Shown here in pieces: positions 60,441-64,000 of a stretch of DNA of 64,000 nt (positions are counted from its first letter, which is position 1; each line of letters opens with the position of its first letter). The notes below the pieces were generated by a model, which worked only from the letters and a program-made list of their open reading frames with translations, was not told where the DNA came from and did no database searches. The DNA comes from DATLMR01 sp964615905 (lineage in GTDB: Bacteria; Acidobacteriota; Blastocatellia; UBA7656), in assembly GCA_964615905.1 (NCBI GenBank), contig CAZTUB010000001.1:496001-560000 (forward strand). Reading direction: 5' to 3'. A program made the translations under genes and the position numbers.

Positions 60441-60467
60441 GGCCGCCGGTCGTTCAACCCGGCGGCC
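60441..60467. terminator. Bidirectional hairpin terminator
   Basis: GGCCGCCGG (60441-60449) pairs with CCGGCGGCC (60459-60467) around a nine-base loop, between the convergent LEA-like and pckA genes. Confidence 0.7.
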
Positions 60468-60507
60468 CTGGTTATGCTCTCTAAATTTCTGCGCCCTTTG
60501 ATCGCGA

Positions 60508-62076
60508 CTACCCCGCGGCCTGGCTGATCTCAGGGGCGAGACCTTCCCACTTCGTTATGTACTCGCGCCGCTCCGTCTTTAGTCGCTCGACTATCTGTTT
60601 ATACTCCTCGGTCCTCCCCTGCCGCTCATAGAGCTTGCGGGGCTGAAGAATATCGGCGTCCTCTTCGCTTATGCCGGGGACACGTGTCGCGACCTGATAG
60701 CCGAAATCCGGGTCCGTCTCCCACTCAATCGTCCCTTCGGCTATCGCTTTTACAAGCGCCGACGAGTGGTGTATGCGGACCTTCTTCGAGTTCGGGTCGT
60801 CGTCGCGCCCACCGATGCGGCCCGTGTTCATCAGGTAGACTTCCATCGGCGATGATTCGAGCAGCTCGCGGAAGCGGTTCCCCTGGTGCGCGTGCTTGAG
60901 CGGGAAGAAAGGGTTGGTGCCGGGGACTCGCAAAAACTTTCCTGCTTCGGCCGCGCCGCCCGCGGAAGTGCCGCGCGTCTCGCCTAGCATGAAGTAGGCC
61001 GCCGCCTGAGCGGTGTCGAGCCTGGCCACGCCTGGTATGATGTTGTCGTTGCGGTTGAGTATCAGCAGGAAATCTGCCGACTTCACTTCGCGAGCGTCCA
61101 TCATCCCCTCAATATCTTGCATGCGAATGACCGCGCGACCGTTTTGCGTATAACTGGTATCGTAAAAATCCAGCTCGCCGGCATCGTTCTGCGATACGTT
61201 CTCAATATATGCATGCGGGCTTGTCACCGCTCTATAAATCGTGGGCTCGTCCTTTTCGTTCAGCCCGAATGTCTTTGCAAAGCATCCGTTTTCCGTAGCG
61301 TAAATCTTTCCGCCCGGCATCAGCGCCACAAAGTCGTCTTGTACTGGGGAGGAGTCGTTCTGCTTCGTGAAAGTAGTCGTGGTCTTGCCAGTGCCCGATA
61401 GCCCTATGATCAAACCGACGCGCTTTTCGTCACCCACCGGGATGACCTTGCAACCGGCGTGAAGCGCCAGCCCGCCTCGATCATAAACGATCTGGTTCCA
61501 CATGCGGAGGCCGCCTTTTTTCGATTCGCCAAAGTAATCGCTGTTGAAAACGCGCGTGATGCCTTTCTCCAGATCGACCGCGATCAGCCTGTCGGCCGGG
61601 TAGCCTTTCATCTCAAGGTTCGGGGTGTAGATGACGGTCAGGCGAGGCTCGAAATTCTTCAACTCTTCGTCCGTGGCCGGGTAGTAGAGATGCTTCTGCA
61701 TCCCCGCGATATTGGCGTTCGACCGCTCGATGATAAGACGAGCGGGCACGCGAAAGTCCGGGTCGTTGCCGATAAATCCATCGACTACGATCATCTCGCA
61801 CTCGCGTATGTAATCATCCTGTATCCGCGAAACCCGCTCGTACTCCTGGCGCGTGATCGTCGCCGCGTCATAGCGCTCAGGCGTATCCGTGACCACATAC
61901 GTCGATAGCTTTGACCGCGCATCGACGCGAGTCTGAGTGTTCGTATTATTGTAGGATGTAATCCGAGTGTTGGGCATCTCTTCGGTCAACTCGCGCAACC
62001 GCTCGGCCGAAGGATTGAAGATCACCTCTTTTGGCTCTACTGGCAACCCTGCTGGCTTCACGTGGGGTTTGCTCAT
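60508..62076 (-). CDS. pckA: ATP-dependent phosphoenolpyruvate carboxykinase
   Basis: A 522-residue gluconeogenic enzyme making phosphoenolpyruvate from oxaloacetate and ATP. The kinase-type P-loop is GLSGTGKTTTTF (near 225-236), with the metal-binding SPVQDDFVALMPGG nearby. YNTNTQTRVDARSKL-like residues near the N-terminus, VDGFIGNDPDFRVPARLI, NSDYFGESKKGGLRMWN and NTGRIGGRDDD are also typical. AGGGAGGA precedes the ATG. The promoter is at 62123-62152. Confidence 0.95.
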   Translation of the reverse strand: MSKPHVKPAGLPVEPKEVIFNPSAERLRELTEEMPNTRITSYNNTNTQTRVDARSKLSTYVVTDTPERYDAATITRQEYERVSRIQDDYIRECEMIVVDGFIGNDPDFRVPARLIIERSNANIAGMQKHLYYPATDEELKNFEPRLTVIYTPNLEMKGYPADRLIAVDLEKGITRVFNSDYFGESKKGGLRMWNQIVYDRGGLALHAGCKVIPVGDEKRVGLIIGLSGTGKTTTTFTKQNDSSPVQDDFVALMPGGKIYATENGCFAKTFGLNEKDEPTIYRAVTSPHAYIENVSQNDAGELDFYDTSYTQNGRAVIRMQDIEGMMDAREVKSADFLLILNRNDNIIPGVARLDTAQAAAYFMLGETRGTSAGGAAEAGKFLRVPGTNPFFPLKHAHQGNRFRELLESSPMEVYLMNTGRIGGRDDDPNSKKVRIHHSSALVKAIAEGTIEWETDPDFGYQVATRVPGISEEDADILQPRKLYERQGRTEEYKQIVERLKTERREYITKWEGLAPEISQAAG

Positions 62077-62122
62077 TTAGTCCTCCCTTAATCAGTAAAA
62101 ATTACTCGACTCAGAACAGATA

Positions 62123-62152
62123 ATAATAGACTGTACAGACAGGCGAGAGCAA
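62123..62152 (-). promoter_or_regulatory. Promoter for pckA
   Basis: On the minus strand TTGCTC (62147-62152), an 18-base spacer and TATTAT (62123-62128), about 47 bases before the ATG. Confidence 0.5.
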
Positions 62153-62168
62153 CCGGACCGGCACTGGC

Positions 62169-63161
62169 TCAGCGTTGCTTTAGCTCCGCGTCGGGCGCGC
62201 CCTGGACGAACGCCTCAGCCTCCGAATTGACCGGCGCGCTCACGTCGAGGTCAGTCGAGCGAAACTTGAAGCTGAACTTCCCCGCCTTATCCACATAAAC
62301 CCGCAGGTCGCCTTGCTGTGTATTCGAAGGAGCCGTGCTTATGAGCAGCGTCTTGCCGATAGCCTTGGGGTTATAGGCCATGCTCGTGTTGCCGGCTATA
62401 ACGACATCGGCTTCCGGGTTTTCGGCCGCGAGCTTTGCGGCGGGCTCATAATCGGCCTGGGTCAGCAAGACGAGCAGGTCGCACTTTTTGCGAAGCTCAG
62501 GCACAAGCGCGCGCGCCGTCTCGTATATATCCTTGACGCTCGTATCCTTACCGCCAACGATGTGTCTCGGCTCGGACAGTCCGAGAAAACCTACCTTCAG
62601 GCTCTGCTGGCCGCCTTTGATTCTCGGACCCCGGACCTCTTTGATCACGAACGCGGCGGGCGGCGCGAGGGCCGGGCCGAACACGCCGTTGGCCGAGATC
62701 ACATGCTTGAGCATAGGGTATCGCGCAACGCGCTCGTCATAGCCCTGGCGGGCCAGGAATTTGGGCGCGTGCCCAAGATCGTACTGCCCAAGATTTATCA
62801 CGTCGACAGGGAACAGGCTCAGGCCGCGCATCACCCGCTCGTTTTTCTGGGATACGGCAGGGCCGACGCCGCGCATAAGAAAATTGCCCGTGTCGACCTG
62901 TATGACCGGCGTATCTTTAAACTTCTTTTTGAACGCATCCATATAGCCGACGCGACGCGCCAGCCCTCCGCGAGGAATCTGTCAGCCGCACAACCCCAGG
63001 TTGCCGCGCAGGTTGCCGCCGATCAATATCGCCAGCGCCGCGCCGTCATCCGCGCCGAGTTTCTCGTCGAAGCTCACGGCCTCCGAGGTTGTAGCCTGCG
63101 CGCGCGCGCCTGCCGCGAGGCACGCCGCGATCACCAAAAGCGAGACAGCCCTTTTTAACAA
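62169..63161 (-). CDS. Putative selenocysteine-containing metallophosphatase (5'-nucleotidase-like), TGA at residue 60
   Basis: A 330-residue exported protein if the in-frame TGA at 62982-62984 is read as selenocysteine. The TTG start at 63161 follows AGGGG by seven bases and opens a signal peptide (LLKRAVSLLVIAACLAAGARAQ). Then come ILIGGNLRGNLGLCG (residues 45-59), TGA (60), QIPRGGLARRVGYMDAF, and VIQVDTGNFL. Relatives in the metallophosphatase/5'-nucleotidase superfamily carry Cys-Gly-Cys, a short spacer and GGLARR at this place, so TGA replaces the second Cys. Later segments (FPVDVINLGQYDL, HVISANGVFG, KVGFLGLSEPR, DLLVLLTQADYEPAAKLA, VIAGN) fit the calcineurin-like fold. A stem-loop of SECIS geometry follows the TGA. 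Alternative: a nonsense mutation, leaving only the part from ATG 62942. Confidence 0.75.
62946..62964 (-). promoter_or_regulatory. Candidate bacterial SECIS element
   Basis: Read on the minus strand, starting 17 bases after the TGA: an eight-base-pair stem GCUGGCGC/GCGUCGGC (two G-U pairs) with a three-base loop GUC. The loop begins 25 bases after the TGA and its first base is G, within the distance and loop rules known for bacterial SECIS elements. A smaller hairpin (CCUC-GCG-GAGG) precedes it. Confidence 0.6.
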
Positions 63162-63270
63162 GTGAATTCCCCTTCAAATACTGATCCGCTTTTCATAGCA
63201 GTGTTACGAGTGGCTCAGAAAATGCTGACCTTGTTATTTACCACATTTCTTGCGGCTACAGCAACGAAGG

Positions 63271-63368
63271 GTTAAACAGTGACAAGTGACAAGTGACAAG
63301 TGACGAGAAAGAGCAGGCGCGACGTTCGGGTCACTCCTTCTTGTCACTTGTCACTGTTTACTTGTCAC
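63271..63368. repeat. Heptamer-arm palindromic repeat, copy 4
   Basis: The left arm holds GTTAAACA followed by GTGACAA three times and GTGACGA; the right arm holds CTTGTCA units, TGTTTAC and TTGTCAC in inverted order (about 63338-63368). The centre (GAGAAAGAGCAGGCGCGAC and following) closely resembles that of copy 3. It lies between the divergent metallophosphatase and hemerythrin genes, not at a gene end. Confidence 0.88.
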
Positions 63369-63468
63369 CCCCCATGGCACCCGGCTTGCCTCTGTTTATA
63401 GAAGTAGCGCGCTTACGTTCGGTTAGCGTGCAGCAAAGGTATGAATATCAAGCCAGCGTGGAGGAAAA

Positions 63469-63918
63469 ATGAACGCATTCGATTTGTTGAAGCAAGATCA
63501 CGAAAAGGTTTCCGGCATGTTTGAAAAACTCGACGAGACGACGGAGCGGGCCATAAAGACGCGCGAAGAGCTGTTTACGCGTCTCAAACAAGAACTCGAC
63601 GTGCACGCTCGTATCGAAGAGACGATCTTTTACCCGGCAATCGTCGATGCCGACGAGACGCGCGAGATCACGCTCGAAGGCATAGAAGAGCACAACGTAG
63701 TTAAGCAATTGCTGGAAGAGCTCGACTCGCTCCCGAAAGAGACCGAGCAGTGGACGGCAAAGCTGACCGTGCTTAAGGAGAACGTCGAGCACCACGTCGA
63801 AGAGGAAGAAGGCGAGATGTTTAAGAAGGCGCGAAAGGTCTTGAGCAAGCAACAGGTCGAAGACCTCGGCGCGCAGATGGAAGCGGCGAAAAAGCAGATG
63901 TCAGCGACCGCAAAATGA
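63469..63918 (+). CDS. Hemerythrin-domain protein
   Basis: A 149-residue four-helix protein with a di-iron site expected to bind oxygen, nitric oxide or iron. Likely ligands are His11 (LLKQDHEKV), His46 and Glu50 (DVHARIEETIFYP), His75 (EEHNVVKQLL) and His109 with a following Glu (VEHHVEEEEGEMF). The spacing matches the HHE cation-binding family. The last 20 residues form a Lys/Ala-rich helix. The divergent upstream region holds palindrome copy 4. Confidence 0.92.
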   Translation: MNAFDLLKQDHEKVSGMFEKLDETTERAIKTREELFTRLKQELDVHARIEETIFYPAIVDADETREITLEGIEEHNVVKQLLEELDSLPKETEQWTAKLTVLKENVEHHVEEEEGEMFKKARKVLSKQQVEDLGAQMEAAKKQMSATAK

Positions 63919-63965
63919 TCGGCCCGGCAAGATAACTCGCCAGACGAGGCTATAAGCTTCCATCG

Positions 63966-63984
63966 GGGGCGGCGCTGTCGCCCC
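63966..63984 (+). terminator. Weak terminator after the hemerythrin gene
   Basis: GGGGCG (63966-63971) pairs with CGCCCC (63979-63984) around a seven-base loop, followed by ACAATTTTAT. The window ends 16 bases later. Confidence 0.5.
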
Positions 63985-64000
63985 ACAATTTTATCTCCTG

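Noticed and set aside
62169..62942. Metallophosphatase as a 257-residue protein starting at ATG 62942
   Set aside because: This start has no ribosome binding site, drops the signal peptide and cuts through the conserved GGLARRVGYMDAF segment. The upstream in-frame sequence is clearly part of the same protein.

Overview
The window reads as one contiguous stretch of a GC-rich bacterial chromosome. There are no tRNA or rRNA genes, no CRISPR array and no recognisable transposase. My best guess at the host is Acidobacteriota, probably close to class Blastocatellia. This is an inference from gene style: two S9 acyl-peptide hydrolase-type peptidases, a winged-helix/TPR regulator, YVTN propeller/di-haem cytochrome, ECF sigma with HEAT-repeat partners, many large secreted proteins, and a standard ffh-rpsP-khpA-rimM-trmD-rplS operon.

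Layout. 1-17 kb: OmpA-family protein (cut by the window edge), di-haem YVTN cytochrome, pyrE-like gene, alpha/beta hydrolase, S9 peptidase, PLP decarboxylase, an M20 amidohydrolase/NAD epimerase/PAP2 operon, a UvrD/AddA-type helicase lacking its nuclease domain, and a TPR protein. 17-24 kb: cystathionine beta-synthase with CBS domains, then an ECF sigma/anti-sigma/HEAT/HEAT operon. 24-33 kb: cupin, FAD-Rieske oxidoreductase, DUF4142 protein, pepA, smpB, a ThiF/MoeB-like E1 enzyme, a TlpA thioredoxin and nagA. 33-40 kb: second S9 peptidase and the translation/SRP operon, including a 32-codon membrane ORF. 40-45 kb: a 1500-residue secreted protein with about 1.15 kb of non-coding, A+T-richer DNA upstream. 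45-54 kb: DoxX protein, TIGR03960-type radical SAM protein, large subtilase, and three small envelope or unknown genes. 54-64 kb: winged-helix/TPR regulator, a LivG/LivM/substrate-binding-LivH fusion transport operon, LEA-type protein, pckA, a metallophosphatase and a hemerythrin.

The most notable observation is at 62169-63161 on the minus strand. The metallophosphatase reading frame is interrupted by one TGA exactly where relatives carry the second Cys of a Cys-Gly-Cys...Gly-Gly-Leu-Ala-Arg-Arg motif. Frame, signal peptide, ribosome binding site and downstream sequence are all intact, and a stem-loop of bacterial SECIS geometry begins 17 nt after the TGA. I read it as a selenoprotein (Sec60).

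The second is a family of four intergenic palindromes (19.1, 33.0, 55.9 and 63.3 kb). Their arms are tandem heptamers (GTGACAA, GTAAACA, GTGAACC, GTAAACC) around a related centre of roughly 30-40 bases. In two copies the arm supplies the last codons and stop of the neighbouring gene. Other points are a substrate-binding protein fused to a LivH permease, an orphan nuclease-less AddA-like helicase, and two small membrane ORFs that gene callers would miss.
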